A stretch of DNA of 64,000 bases from Palsa-504 sp963790065 (GCA_963790065.1 CAWBNK010000006.1:806001-870000); one strand, 5' to 3'; positions 40,272 to 49,394 are shown, numbered from the stretch's first letter. Made by a program: numbers and translations. Notes: generated from the sequence alone by a model not told the origin.

Positions 40272-42626
40272 GTGGAGGGTGTCCACAGCGCCGAAGCCGT
40301 TATCGACAACGGCGAGTTTGGCGTACACACAATCAGGTTCGAGACGGGCCGGCTGGCCCGTCAGGCCGCCGGCTCCAGCGTGGTCACGCTGGACGGCGAG
40401 ACCGTCGTCCTGTCCGCGACCACCGCGTCCAAGAAGCCCAAGGACAACCTGGACTTCTTCCCGCTCACCGTGGACGTGGAAGAGCGGATGTACGCGGTGG
40501 GCCGGATTCCCGGCTCGTTCTTCCGGCGGGAGGGCCGTCCGTCCGAGGACGCCATCCTCACCTGCCGGCTCATCGACCGGCCGCTGCGCCCGTCGTTCGT
40601 CAAGGGCCTGCGCAACGAGATCCAGATCGTGGCGACCATCCTCGCCCTGGACCCGCAGCACCTGTACGACGTGGTCGCGATCAACGCCGCGTCCATGTCC
40701 ACCCAGCTGGCCGGGCTGCCGTTCTCCGGCCCCATCGGCGGTGTCCGGGTCGCGCTGATCCGCGGCCAGTGGGTCGGCTTCCCCACTCATGAGCAGCTGG
40801 CCGAGGCCACCTTCGACATGGTGGTGGCAGGCCGGGTTCTGGCCGATGGCGACGTGGCCATCATGATGGTCGAGGCCGAGTCGACCCCGGAGACGCTCAA
40901 GCTGCTGGCCGATTCCGGCAGCGGCGCCGTGGCGCCCACCGAGGACACCGTGGCCGAGGGCCTGGAAGCGGCCAAGCCGTTCATCCGGATCCTGTGCGAG
41001 ACCCAGCAGCAGGTGGCCGCCGAGGCAGGCAAGGCCACGACCGAATACCCGATCTTCGTCGACTACGGCGAGGACGTGTACGAGGCGGTCGCCCGTGAGG
41101 TCTCCGCCGAGCTGGCCCAGGCCCTGACCATCGTGGGCAAGCTGGAGCGCGAGGCCGAGACCGACCGGGTCAAGGCCCTGGCCAAGGAGAAGCTGGCCGA
41201 GGAGTTCGAGGGCCGGGAAAGCGAGATCAGCGGCGCGTTCCGGTCGCTGACCAAGAAGCTGGTCCGCGAGCGGGTCATCCGCGACGGGATCCGCATCGAC
41301 GGCCGCGGCCTGACCGACATCCGCCCGCTGTCCGCGCAGACGCACGTGCTGCCCCGGGTGCACGGGTCCGCGCTGTTCGAGCGCGGCGAGACCCAGATCC
41401 TGGGCGTGACCACGCTGAACATGCTCCGCATGGAGCAGATGATCGACACGCTGAACCCGGACCGCACCAAGCGCTACATGCACAACTACAACTTCCCGCC
41501 GTACTCGACCGGGGAGACCGGCCGGGTCGGCTCGCCCAAGCGGCGGGAGATCGGGCACGGCGCGCTGGCCGAGCGGGCCCTGATCCCGGTGCTGCCCGCC
41601 CGCGAGGAGTTCCCGTACGCGATCCGGCAGGTGTCCGAGGCCATCGGCTCGAACGGATCCACCTCCATGGGCTCGGTCTGCGCCTCCACCATGTCCCTGA
41701 TGGACGCGGGCGTGCCGCTGAAGGACATGGTGTCCGGCATCGCCATGGGCCTGATCCACGAGGGCGGGCAGTACGTCACGCTGACCGACATCCTGGGCGC
41801 CGAGGACGCATTCGGCGACATGGACTTCAAGGTCGCGGGCACTGAGCAGGTCATCACCGCGCTGCAGCTGGACACCAAGCTCGACGGCATCCCGGCCTCG
41901 GTGCTGGCCGCCGCGCTCAAGCAGGCCCGCGGGGCCCGGATGACCATCCTCGAGGTCATGCGCAGCGCCATCAGCCAGCCCGGCGAGATGTCCCCCTACG
42001 CGCCGCGGATCATCACGATCAAGGTGCCGGTGGACAAGATCGGCGAGGTCATCGGCCCGAAGGGCAAGATGATCAACTCGATCCAGGATGACACCGGGGC
42101 CGAGATCACCATCGAGGACGACGGCACGATCTACGTCGGGGCCACCGACGGGGTTTCGGCCGAGGCGGCCCGGGCCGCGATCAACGCCATCGCCAACCCG
42201 CACATGCCCGAGGTGGGCGAGCGGTTCCTCGGCACGGTGGTCAAGACGACGACCTTCGGCGCGTTCGTCAGCCTGCTGCCCGGCAAGGACGGCCTGCTGC
42301 ACATCACGCAGATCCGCAAGCTGCACGGCGGCAAGCGGATCGAGAACATCGACGAGGTAGTGCACATCGGCGACAAGATCCAGGTCGAGATCCGCGAGGT
42401 CGACGACCGCGGCAAGCTGTCGCTGGTACCCGTCGAGGTGGTCGAGCGCGAGGCGGCCGGCGAGGACCTGTCCGGCGGCGAGCGGAGCGACCGCGGTGAG
42501 CGCAGCGACCGCCCCCGGGGCGGCGGCGACCGTGACCGCGGCGACCGCAGCGGCGGCGAGCGGACCGGCGGCGACCAGGACGGGCATCGCCGGACCCGGC
42601 ACCGCACCCGGGGGCACCACGAGTAG
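40272..42626 (+). CDS. pnp: Polyribonucleotide nucleotidyltransferase (PNPase)
   Basis: 784 aa. Two RNase PH-type domains (GRLARQAAGSSVVTLDGETVV, later RIDGRGLTDIRPLSAQT) flank an all-alpha region. A KH domain (KIGEVIGPKGKMINSI, residues about 590-650) and an S1 domain (GTVVKTTTFGAFVSLLPGKDGLLH, about 655-725) follow. It degrades RNA 3'-5' by phosphorolysis and can make polynucleotide tails. Actinobacterial PNPases also carry ppGpp synthetase activity in some reports. The C-terminus is a charged Gly/Arg/Asp/Ser tail, a usual actinobacterial feature. GTG start with AAGGAGG upstream. The M16 gene begins directly at the stop. Confidence 0.96.
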   Translation: MEGVHSAEAVIDNGEFGVHTIRFETGRLARQAAGSSVVTLDGETVVLSATTASKKPKDNLDFFPLTVDVEERMYAVGRIPGSFFRREGRPSEDAILTCRLIDRPLRPSFVKGLRNEIQIVATILALDPQHLYDVVAINAASMSTQLAGLPFSGPIGGVRVALIRGQWVGFPTHEQLAEATFDMVVAGRVLADGDVAIMMVEAESTPETLKLLADSGSGAVAPTEDTVAEGLEAAKPFIRILCETQQQVAAEAGKATTEYPIFVDYGEDVYEAVAREVSAELAQALTIVGKLEREAETDRVKALAKEKLAEEFEGRESEISGAFRSLTKKLVRERVIRDGIRIDGRGLTDIRPLSAQTHVLPRVHGSALFERGETQILGVTTLNMLRMEQMIDTLNPDRTKRYMHNYNFPPYSTGETGRVGSPKRREIGHGALAERALIPVLPAREEFPYAIRQVSEAIGSNGSTSMGSVCASTMSLMDAGVPLKDMVSGIAMGLIHEGGQYVTLTDILGAEDAFGDMDFKVAGTEQVITALQLDTKLDGIPASVLAAALKQARGARMTILEVMRSAISQPGEMSPYAPRIITIKVPVDKIGEVIGPKGKMINSIQDDTGAEITIEDDGTIYVGATDGVSAEAARAAINAIANPHMPEVGERFLGTVVKTTTFGAFVSLLPGKDGLLHITQIRKLHGGKRIENIDEVVHIGDKIQVEIREVDDRGKLSLVPVEVVEREAAGEDLSGGERSDRGERSDRPRGGGDRDRGDRSGGERTGGDQDGHRRTRHRTRGHHE

Positions 42627-43916
42627 ATGGCTACCGAACCAATCGACGGTGTCAGCCGCACCGTCCTGCCCGGGGGACTGCGGGTCGTAACCGAGTTCCT
42701 GCCCGCAGTCCGCTCGGTGGCCCTGGGCATCTGGGTCGGCGTCGGCTCCCGCGACGAGGACATCGCGCACGCCGGCGCGACCCACTACCTGGAGCACCTG
42801 CTGTTCAAGGGCACCAGCAAGCGGACCGCGCTGGAGATCTCGGCGGAGATGGACGCGGCCGGCGGCGAGATGAACGCGTTCACCGCGAAGGAGTACACCT
42901 GCTACTACGCGCGGGTGCTCGACGCGGACCTGCCGCTGGCCGTGGACGTCCTGTCCGACATGGTGACCAGCTCGCTGATCACGCCGAAGGACGTGGACGC
43001 CGAGCGCAACGTGGTGCTCGAAGAGATCGCGATGAACGATGACGATCCCTCCGACACGGTGCACGAGGCGTTCACCGACAAGCTGTTCGGTGACACGCCG
43101 CTGGGCCGGCCCATCCTGGGCACCGTGGACTCGATCAACGCGATTACCAGGGACCAGATCTTCGAGCACTACCGGGCCCGGTACACCCCCGAGCACCTGG
43201 TGGTGGCCGCGGCGGGCAACCTGGACCACCAGACGGTGGTGGACCTGGTCCGGCAGTCGTTCGGCCCGGCCCTGGACCGGGCCGCCGAGCCGGCCGCGCC
43301 GCGGCTGAGCGGCAGCCACTCCGATTACGGCGTCGCGGCAGGCGTCGGCACCAAGCTGGTCTCCCGCGGCATCGAGCAGGCCAACCTGGTGCTCGGCTGC
43401 GAGGGGCTGGCCCGGACCGATGACCGCCGGTTCGCGCTCGGCGTGCTGAACGCCGCGTTCGGCGGCGGCATGTCCTCCCGCCTGTTCCAGGAGATCAGGG
43501 AGAAGCGCGGCCTGGCCTACTCGGTGTACAGCTTCTCGGCCCAGCACGCCGACACCGGCATGTGGGGCATCTACGTCGGCTGCCTGCCTTCCAAGGCCGA
43601 TGAGGTGCTGGCCATCTGCTCCGAAGAGATCAGCCGGGTGGTCGACGACGGCCTGACCGACGCCGAGCTGGCCCGCGGCAAGGGCCAGGTGCGCGGCTCG
43701 ATCGTGCTCGGCCTGGAGGACCCCTCCTCGCGGATGAGCAGGCTCGGCAAGTCGGAGCTGGTCTACCCCAGGCTCGAACCGGTCGACGAGGTGATCACCG
43801 CCATCGGCGCCGTCACCCATGACGACATCCGGGCGGTGGCCGCCGAGATCCTCACCCGCCCCAAGGCCCTGGCCGTCGTCGGCCCCTTCGACGACGCCGA
43901 CGCCTTCCAGGCCTAG
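42627..43916 (+). CDS. M16 family zinc peptidase (processing-peptidase-like)
   Basis: 429 aa. The inverted zinc motif HYLEHLLFKG (HxxEH) near residue 54 and the downstream ligand Glu in NVVLEEIAMNDDDP mark the active M16 domain. The second, inactive half contains GGMSSRLFQEIREKRGLAYSVYS. Single-chain M16B enzymes act as dimers on peptides. It is coupled to pnp with no gap, an order usual in actinomycetes, and is likely a housekeeping peptidase. Confidence 0.92.
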   Translation: MATEPIDGVSRTVLPGGLRVVTEFLPAVRSVALGIWVGVGSRDEDIAHAGATHYLEHLLFKGTSKRTALEISAEMDAAGGEMNAFTAKEYTCYYARVLDADLPLAVDVLSDMVTSSLITPKDVDAERNVVLEEIAMNDDDPSDTVHEAFTDKLFGDTPLGRPILGTVDSINAITRDQIFEHYRARYTPEHLVVAAAGNLDHQTVVDLVRQSFGPALDRAAEPAAPRLSGSHSDYGVAAGVGTKLVSRGIEQANLVLGCEGLARTDDRRFALGVLNAAFGGGMSSRLFQEIREKRGLAYSVYSFSAQHADTGMWGIYVGCLPSKADEVLAICSEEISRVVDDGLTDAELARGKGQVRGSIVLGLEDPSSRMSRLGKSELVYPRLEPVDEVITAIGAVTHDDIRAVAAEILTRPKALAVVGPFDDADAFQA

Positions 43917-43929
43917 GCCGCCACCAGCA

Positions 43930-43983
43930 TCGTGGGCCGTTACCACCCTCATGGGGGAGGTAACGGCCCACGCTAAGTGGATC
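43930..43983. repeat. Hairpin repeat, copy 2 (CGTGGGCCGTTACC stem, CTAAGTGGATC tail)
   Basis: Perfect 14-bp stem CGTGGGCCGTTACC/GGTAACGGCCCACG with a 14-nt loop, then CTAAGTGGATC. Compared with the 2.1-kb copy, the stem bases differ but pairing is preserved, and the tail matches at 10 of 11 positions. Located between the M16 gene and dapB. Confidence 0.65.
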
Positions 43984-44002
43984 ACTTACCGGGAGGACCG
44001 CG

Positions 44003-44749
44003 ATGGTGGTTAGGGTCGGGGTGGTCGGAGCGCGGGGGCGGATGGGGCGCGAGGTCGTGCGCACCATCACCGAGGCCGACGACCTGGAGGTTGCCGCCCA
44101 GGTGGACCTGGGTGACGACCGGGACGCGCTGACCGGCTGCGACGTGGTGGTCGACTTCACCCACCCCGGCGCGGTCATGGACAACCTGCGCTGGTGCGTC
44201 GAGCACGGCCTGGACGTGGTGGTCGGCACGTCGGGGTTCGGCGAGGACCGGCTGGATGAGGTGCAGGGCTGGCTGGCCACCCACAAGCGGGCCCGGGTGC
44301 TGATCGTGCCCAACTTCTCCGTGGGCGCCATCTTGATGATGCGCTTCGCCGCGCAGGCGGCCCGCTTCTTCGACTCGGCCGAAGTGATCGAACTGCACCA
44401 CGCCAACAAGGCCGACGCCCCGTCCGGGACGGCGCTGCGCACCGCGGGCCTGATCGCGGCCGGGCGGGCGGCGGCGGGCCTGGGCGCGCCGCCGGACGCC
44501 ACCGCCTCGGCCCTGCCCGGCGCCCGCGGCGCCACGGTCGAGGACGTGCACGTCCACTCGGTCCGGGTCGCGGGCCTGGTGGCGCACCAGGAGGTGCTGT
44601 TCGGCGGGCACGGCGAGACGCTGACGATCAGGCACGACTCGCTGGACCGGGTTTCGTTCATGCCCGGCGTCCTGCTCGCCGTCCGCCAGGTCGGCTCGCT
44701 CCCGGTCGGCCTCACGGTAGGCCTGGAAAGCCTGCTGGGACTGCAGTAG
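44003..44749 (+). CDS. dapB: 4-hydroxy-tetrahydrodipicolinate reductase
   Basis: 248 aa. The N-terminal NAD(P) motif VGVVGARGRMGREVV, then VGTSGF, PNFSVGAILM and the substrate motif ELHHANKADAPSGTAL (catalytic HH and Lys). It makes tetrahydrodipicolinate on the diaminopimelate/lysine pathway for wall cross-links and lysine. It follows the hairpin repeat and has GGGAGGA before the ATG. It is the second lysine-linked function in the window, though unlinked to the synthetase cassette. Confidence 0.95.
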   Translation: MVVRVGVVGARGRMGREVVRTITEADDLEVAAQVDLGDDRDALTGCDVVVDFTHPGAVMDNLRWCVEHGLDVVVGTSGFGEDRLDEVQGWLATHKRARVLIVPNFSVGAILMMRFAAQAARFFDSAEVIELHHANKADAPSGTALRTAGLIAAGRAAAGLGAPPDATASALPGARGATVEDVHVHSVRVAGLVAHQEVLFGGHGETLTIRHDSLDRVSFMPGVLLAVRQVGSLPVGLTVGLESLLGLQ

Positions 44750-44775
44750 CCACGGCCCGTTCGGCCCAATGAAAA
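44750..44775. repeat. Short intergenic repeat, copy 1 (ATTGGGCCGAACGG family)
   Basis: Read on the minus strand: TTTTCATTGGGCCGAACGG followed by GCCGTGG. It resembles the segment after the AIM24 gene at 50.3 kb with two single-base gaps. Both lie directly after a stop codon, here on the opposite strand. Confidence 0.4.
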
Positions 44776-44819
44776 GGCCCTGGCCGGCGCGGACGCTCGC
44801 ATGACGTACGGTCGAGAGC

Positions 44820-45053
44820 ATGTGCCGGAGCATCAAGACCCTTCGCCCGCCGTTCACCGAGCAGGTCACGGACGCCGACGTCCGCGCCGCGGCCCTGCAG
44901 TACGTGCGCAAGATCAGCGGCTTCCGCGCGCCCGCCGGGCATAACGCCGAGGCGTTCGGGACCGCGGTGGACGCCGTCGCGGCCGCCACCGCGGCCCTGC
45001 TCGACCACCTGGAGGTCCGGTCCGCTCCGGCCAGGGACCGGGCCGCAGGCTGA
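44820..45053 (+). CDS. DUF2277 protein
   Basis: 77 aa. MCRSIKTLRPPFTEQVTDADVRAAALQYVRKISGFRAP is a clear DUF2277 signature; the family is small and of unknown function. TACGGT ends 7 nt before the ATG, so the mRNA is probably leaderless. Confidence 0.88.
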   Translation: MCRSIKTLRPPFTEQVTDADVRAAALQYVRKISGFRAPAGHNAEAFGTAVDAVAAATAALLDHLEVRSAPARDRAAG

Positions 45054-45125
45054 CCGGCGCGTCCTAGTCGTCGTGGCCCTTATGGCCCCGGCCCTGCCCG
45101 GCGGGCCACCCGCTCAGGGCCAGGC

Positions 45126-45635
45126 TCATGGCCCGGTCCAGGGCAGGTAGGCGGTGGTCCCGGTGCCGCGGCAGCGCAGCGCGGCCTCGACCCGGGCGCT
45201 GATCACCTGGGGCAGGTAGCCGGCCAGTTCGGCCTCCTCGACGAACCGGTAGTCGTCCAGCTCGGAGGCCTGCAGCCGGATCGGAGTGTCGTCGGCCAGC
45301 ACGCCACCGTCGAAGACGAAGTGCACGATCGGCCGGGGCCGGGCGCCGTCCGGCGCCGACCACCCGACGACCAGCAGCGGTCCCGGCTCGATGTCGAGGC
45401 CGAGTTCCTCGGCCACCTCGCGGCGGCAGCCGGCGTGCGGAGCCTCGCCGTGCTCCAGCATCCCGCCGGCCAGCGACCAGTGGTCCCGGTAGTTCGGCTT
45501 GACCAGCAGCGTCCGGCCCGCCGGGTTGGTGAACAGCGCCCCCGCGGCGGCGTACATGGTCGGCAGCTGGGCGAACCAGGCGGCTGGGTCGGACGCCGGT
45601 TCTCCGGCCGCGGCGGTGCGGGCTGCGTCGGGCAC
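45126..45635 (-). CDS. NUDIX hydrolase
   Basis: 169 aa. The Nudix box is GGMLEHGEAPHAGCRREVAEELGLDI (Gx5Ex7REVxEELGx), preceded by LVKPNYRDHWSLA. Substrate, a nucleoside diphosphate derivative, unknown. The GTG start is directly preceded by TAGGGT at 7 nt, which suggests a leaderless transcript divergent from the DUF397-like gene. Confidence 0.88.
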   Translation of the reverse strand: MPDAARTAAAGEPASDPAAWFAQLPTMYAAAGALFTNPAGRTLLVKPNYRDHWSLAGGMLEHGEAPHAGCRREVAEELGLDIEPGPLLVVGWSAPDGARPRPIVHFVFDGGVLADDTPIRLQASELDDYRFVEEAELAGYLPQVISARVEAALRCRGTGTTAYLPWTGP

Positions 45636-45697
45636 GAATCTGACCCTATACGGGCGGCCGATACGCGCGGTGACCGTACCGGTAGTAGCCTGAGCGC

Positions 45698-45997
45698 ATG
45701 CACAGACCGGGTGACGCTGCGTCAGCGCTCAATGAGGAAAACCCCCATGAGGAAGGCCCCCATGAGGAAAGCGCTGACGACGAAAGCCGAGTCGAGGTGT
45801 ACGTCACCACCGACACGTCAGTGGCGCCGCACAAGGCCGAAGAGGGCAAGCTCTACGTGATGTACGACGCGGCCCACCCCGACGGCGACCGGCTCTACTT
45901 CACCGAGGCCGAGTGGGAGGCGTTCGTGCTCGGCGTGAAGGACGGCGAGTTCGACCTCGACGAAGCGGGTAACCTGCCGCAGCTGCACAACGGCTAG
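45698..45997 (+). CDS. DUF397-like small protein
   Basis: 99 aa. The C-terminal 60 residues (AHPDGDRLYFTEAEWEAFVLGVKDGEFDLDE) match the end of DUF397 proteins, common in actinomycetes and often paired with a helix-turn-helix partner, which is absent here. The N-terminal 30 residues contain a His-Glu-Glu repeat produced by three near-copies of CCCCATGAGGAA. TAGCCT ends 6 nt before the ATG, so the mRNA is probably leaderless. Confidence 0.72.
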   Translation: MHRPGDAASALNEENPHEEGPHEESADDESRVEVYVTTDTSVAPHKAEEGKLYVMYDAAHPDGDRLYFTEAEWEAFVLGVKDGEFDLDEAGNLPQLHNG

Positions 45998-46022
45998 AAC
46001 GGCTAGGCCGGCCGCGCAACGG

Positions 46023-46670
46023 CTAGGCGGGCTTCTCCGGCCCGCCCGGGTCGACCAGGCCGGCCTGCTGCGTCAGCTCTGACTTAGGCACTCCCAGCAC
46101 CGTGGCCAGGTCGGCGGTGAGGTGCGGCGCGGCCGCGGCCGCCGGTCCGGTTATCAGCGTGTACCGGGTTTTGCCCGACGCGATCAGGGTCACTCCCTGG
46201 CAGCCGCTCGCGGAGTAGATGAACGAGCCCATCACCTGCGAGCCTTCGTAGAACGTGCCCGCGTAGTCGTTCCCGAAGTTAGCCGGGCAGTGCATCACCC
46301 CGTGCGCCGTGCTGGGGTGGGTCACCGCCGCACACAGGTCACGGAGCAGGGCCTGCACCGCGGCCGGCTTGGTCTGGGTGACCACGGCCGTGCGATCGCC
46401 CACCGGCAGCGCGACCCGCAGGACCCGGCGGACGACGACCTTGGTGGCCTGGTTCACGGCGCCGCAGCCGGTGGCGGGCGCGGCGGTCGTGGCCACGGGT
46501 GCGGCGGGAGCCGCCGCCGTGCCCGGCGCCACCACCGAGCCACACCCGGCCAGCACGGCGCACAGCAGCCCGGACCCCAGGACCCCAAGGACCCCGGCAA
46601 GCCCGCGAACATGGTGTTGCTGCATCATGCTCATTGGACGCATCCCGGGCCGCCGCCGTTCCATCCTCAT
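46023..46670 (-). CDS. Lipoprotein, unknown
   Basis: 215 aa. A basic N-terminus precedes the hydrophobic stretch GVLGVLGSGLLCAVLAGC, a lipobox with the acylated Cys near residue 42. The mature part has an Ala/Pro linker, then a domain with four Cys (GCGAVNQ, LRDLCAAV, VMHCPANF, ASGCQGV), likely two disulfides. The ATG overlaps the MntP stop (ATGA); downstream ATGs at MRPMSMMQQ are alternatives. Similar proteins are annotated only as hypothetical. Confidence 0.7.
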   Translation of the reverse strand: MRMERRRPGMRPMSMMQQHHVRGLAGVLGVLGSGLLCAVLAGCGSVVAPGTAAAPAAPVATTAAPATGCGAVNQATKVVVRRVLRVALPVGDRTAVVTQTKPAAVQALLRDLCAAVTHPSTAHGVMHCPANFGNDYAGTFYEGSQVMGSFIYSASGCQGVTLIASGKTRYTLITGPAAAAAPHLTADLATVLGVPKSELTQQAGLVDPGGPEKPA

Positions 46671-47239
46671 AGCGCGCCTGCCGCGATCGCCGCGCCGACC
46701 GCGATGAGCAGCCCGCTGGCCACCAGTTCGCTGCGGTCGCCGGCGGCCGAGCCGATCTTCGCGCCCAGCTCCAGGCCGGCCAGCGACATGGCCACGCTGA
46801 CACCCCCGAACACTGCCGCGGCCACCAGCAGGCTGGTGTGGAACGCGCCCAGGGCGAACCCGGCCGCCAGGTTGTCGGCGCTCAGAGCCAGCCCGCTGAC
46901 CACGACCCGGCCCAGCCCCCACGACCGCCTGGGCCCCGAGGGTGCGGCACCAGCATCGGCGTGGGCCGCATGGACCGCCCCGCGGCGGGCCAGGACCAGG
47001 CTGACCACCCCGATCGCGATCAGCGCCACCCCGCCGAGTATCCGGGCCGCCTCGCCCAGGCTGGTGGCCAGGCTGTCTCCCAGGGCCAGCCCGACCAGCG
47101 GCATGCCGGCCTCGAACAAGCCGAATATCACCGCGACCCGCACCCTGGTGCGGCCGCGGATCCCGCTTACGCCGATGCCGATGGCCGCGGCGGCGTTGGA
47201 CAGGCCGACCGCGACGGCCAGCAGCAGCAGGGCGAGCAC
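46667..47239 (-). CDS. MntP-like manganese efflux pump
   Basis: 190 aa, six helices. GLFEAGMPLVGLALG and SGLALSADNLAAGFALG are the two MntP motifs with Glu and Asp metal ligands. It exports Mn2+ and prevents manganese toxicity. It starts with GTG and is translationally coupled (ATGA) to the lipoprotein. No yybP-ykoY leader was recognised. Confidence 0.85.
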   Translation of the reverse strand: MLALLLLAVAVGLSNAAAAIGIGVSGIRGRTRVRVAVIFGLFEAGMPLVGLALGDSLATSLGEAARILGGVALIAIGVVSLVLARRGAVHAAHADAGAAPSGPRRSWGLGRVVVSGLALSADNLAAGFALGAFHTSLLVAAAVFGGVSVAMSLAGLELGAKIGSAAGDRSELVASGLLIAVGAAIAAGAL

Positions 47240-47280
47240 AACCTCACGCTACCCGCGCCGGACCGGATCACGCTGCCCCG

Positions 47281-47811
47281 TCACCACAAGGTGACCGGGC
47301 CCGCGCCCTCCAGCCGGAGCAGCCGCTCCTTGCGGTCCAGGCCGCCGCCGTAGCCGGTCAGGCTGCCGTCGCTGCCGATCACCCGGTGGCACGGCACGAT
47401 GACCGAGATCGGGTTGGACCCGTTGGCCAGGCCCACCGCGCGCGAGGCGACCAGCCGCTTGCCCAGCGCGCGGGCGATGTCGCCATAGCTGACCGTGCTC
47501 CCGTACGGGATCTTGGTCAGCTCGGTCCACACCGCGAGCTGGAACGGCGTCCCGGACGGCGCCAGCGGCACGGTGAACTCCTTGAGGTCGCCGGCGAAGT
47601 ACGCCTCGAGCTGCGCCGCCACCTCGCCGAACGGCTCCGGGCTCACCCTCAGCCCTTCCTCGACCCGGGCCGAGTGGCGGTCGGCATCCACCATCCACAA
47701 TCCGGTCAGGGCGTGCCCGTCGCCGGTCAGCAGCAGCCGGCCGATGGGGGAGCTGACGATATGGGACAGGCGCGGGGCGTTCAGGTCCGGCGCCACGAAC
47801 GGGCTGGTCAC
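47281..47811 (-). CDS. ogt: Methylated-DNA--protein-cysteine methyltransferase
   Basis: 176 aa. The active site VIVPCHRVIGSDGSLTGYGGG holds the acceptor Cys. The HTH region IPYGSTVSYGDIARALG lies before it, and the N-terminal ribonuclease-like domain is present. It removes O6-alkyl groups from guanine in a single-use reaction. The GTG start overlaps the stop of the Ada-AlkA gene (GTGA), so the two repair genes are coupled. GAAAGAGG upstream is a possible ribosome site. Confidence 0.93.
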   Translation of the reverse strand: MTSPFVAPDLNAPRLSHIVSSPIGRLLLTGDGHALTGLWMVDADRHSARVEEGLRVSPEPFGEVAAQLEAYFAGDLKEFTVPLAPSGTPFQLAVWTELTKIPYGSTVSYGDIARALGKRLVASRAVGLANGSNPISVIVPCHRVIGSDGSLTGYGGGLDRKERLLRLEGAGPVTLW

Positions 47812-49394
47812 GACGATTCCTCTTTCTCTTCTACTGACTCTAGCGAGGCCCACAGGTGATGGACGGCGTAGGACCGCCACGGGCGCCAGCCTTCGGCCAG
47901 CTCCGCCGCGGCGCGCGCGGCGCGGGCCCGACCCAACGACCCCGCCGGGCCCGTCCCGGCCGGCACCGCGCCCAGGCGGGCCAGCGCGGTGAGCACGCCC
48001 ACGTCCCCGGGCAGGAACGCGTCCGGGTCGGACAGGGCGCGCATCCGGATGTAGGCCGCCGTCCACGGCCCGATCCCGGGCCGGGCCAGCAGCTGCGCCT
48101 CGGCCCGGTCTCGTTCGGCCCCCGGATCAAGGGACAGCTCGCCGGACGCGAGCGCGGCGGCCAGCCCGGTCAGCGCGGTGGCGCGCGATCGCGGCATCGG
48201 CAGCGTGGCCGGATCGGCCGCGGCCAGCGTCTCGGCTGCGGGGAAGCAGTGCGTGAGCGCGCCCTCCGGCCGCTCCAGCGGCTTGCCGTATGCGGCCGTC
48301 AGCCGGGCCCCCAGCCGCCGGGCCGCGGCCACCGAGACCTGCTGGCCCAGCACCGCCCGCAGCGCGAGCTCGCTGCCGTCCACATGACCGGGGGAGCGGC
48401 GGCCCGGGCAGGCCCGGGCCAGCGGCCCGATCACCGCATCGCCGCCCAGGTAGCCGGTGACCGCCTCGGGGTCCGCGTCCAGGTCGAGCAGCCGGCGGCA
48501 GCGCTGCACCGCCGCGGTCAGGTCGCGCAGGTCCTCGAGCTGCAGCTCGCAGCCGATGTAGCCGGGGTCACCCCGGCCCGTGCCCGTGCCCGCGCCGACC
48601 GACATGATCCCGGTTCCGTTCGGCAGCGTCAGCGTGCGCCGGTACCGGCCCGCCTCGACCGACTCCACGCCCGGGATAGCCCGGGCGGCCAGGAAGCCCA
48701 GCATCCGGTCCAGATCGACCGGCACCCGGTACGGCAGCCGGAGCCGGATCAGGCCCGGCGCCAGCGGGTCGGTCCCCGGCGCGGCCAGTGTGGCCAGCGC
48801 GGCCCGCCGGGACCGCGGGATCGGCCCGCGCCGCCCGCGCGTCTCGCGCAGCTGGCTCGGGGTCACCGCGAAGACCTCCTGGATGGTCGCGTTGAACTGC
48901 CTGATGCTGGTGAACCCGGCCGCGAACGCGATCTCCGACAGCGGCAGCGTGGTCGTCTCGGTCAGGACCCGGGCCGTCTGGGCCCGCTGCGCCCGGGCGA
49001 TGGCCAGCGGTCCGGCGCCGAGCTCGGCCGTCACCAGCCGGCGCACCTGCCGCTGCTCGTAGCCGAGGCGATCGGCCAGCCCGGCCACCCCGTCCCGGTC
49101 GAGCACGCCGTCGGCGATCAGCCGCATGGCCCGGCCGACCACGTCGGCCCTGATGTTCCATTCCGGCGAGCCGGGGGAGGCGTCCGGCCGGCACCGCTTG
49201 CAGGCCCGGAAGCATGCTTCCTGGGCCGCGGCGGCGCTGCGGTAGAACCGCATGTTCGCGCGCTTGGGCGTGATGGCCGGGCACGACGGGCGGCAGTAGA
49301 TACCCGTCGAGGTCACCGCGATGAAGAACACCCCGTCGAAGCGCGCGTCCTTGCTCACCGCCGCCTGGTACCGCTGTTCGTCGTCCATGCTCAT
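47808..49394 (-). CDS. Ada-AlkA fusion: DNA-3-methyladenine glycosylase with Ada regulatory domain
   Basis: About 528 aa. Residues about 10-75 are the Ada zinc domain with GIYCRPSCPAITPKRANM and CFRACKRCRPD (four Cys; the acceptor Cys of this domain repairs phosphotriesters and activates it). An AraC helix-turn-helix follows (LPLSEIAFAAGFTSIRQFNATIQEVF). From about residue 210 comes AlkA: an N-terminal domain and HhH-GPD LLARPGIGPWTAAYIRMRALSDPDAFLPGD with catalytic Asp. It senses and repairs alkyl damage. Start uncertain: an ATG six codons further in and a GTG upstream also fit; none has a strong ribosome site. Coupled to ogt. Confidence 0.93.
   Translation of the reverse strand: MSMDDEQRYQAAVSKDARFDGVFFIAVTSTGIYCRPSCPAITPKRANMRFYRSAAAAQEACFRACKRCRPDASPGSPEWNIRADVVGRAMRLIADGVLDRDGVAGLADRLGYEQRQVRRLVTAELGAGPLAIARAQRAQTARVLTETTTLPLSEIAFAAGFTSIRQFNATIQEVFAVTPSQLRETRGRRGPIPRSRRAALATLAAPGTDPLAPGLIRLRLPYRVPVDLDRMLGFLAARAIPGVESVEAGRYRRTLTLPNGTGIMSVGAGTGTGRGDPGYIGCELQLEDLRDLTAAVQRCRRLLDLDADPEAVTGYLGGDAVIGPLARACPGRRSPGHVDGSELALRAVLGQQVSVAAARRLGARLTAAYGKPLERPEGALTHCFPAAETLAAADPATLPMPRSRATALTGLAAALASGELSLDPGAERDRAEAQLLARPGIGPWTAAYIRMRALSDPDAFLPGDVGVLTALARLGAVPAGTGPAGSLGRARAARAAAELAEGWRPWRSYAVHHLWASLESVEEKEESS

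Noticed and set aside
40266..43985. Minus-strand open frame of about 1240 codons opposite pnp and the M16 gene
   Set aside because: Both plus-strand genes carry complete family motifs; the opposite frame is His/Asp/Gly-rich with no motif.
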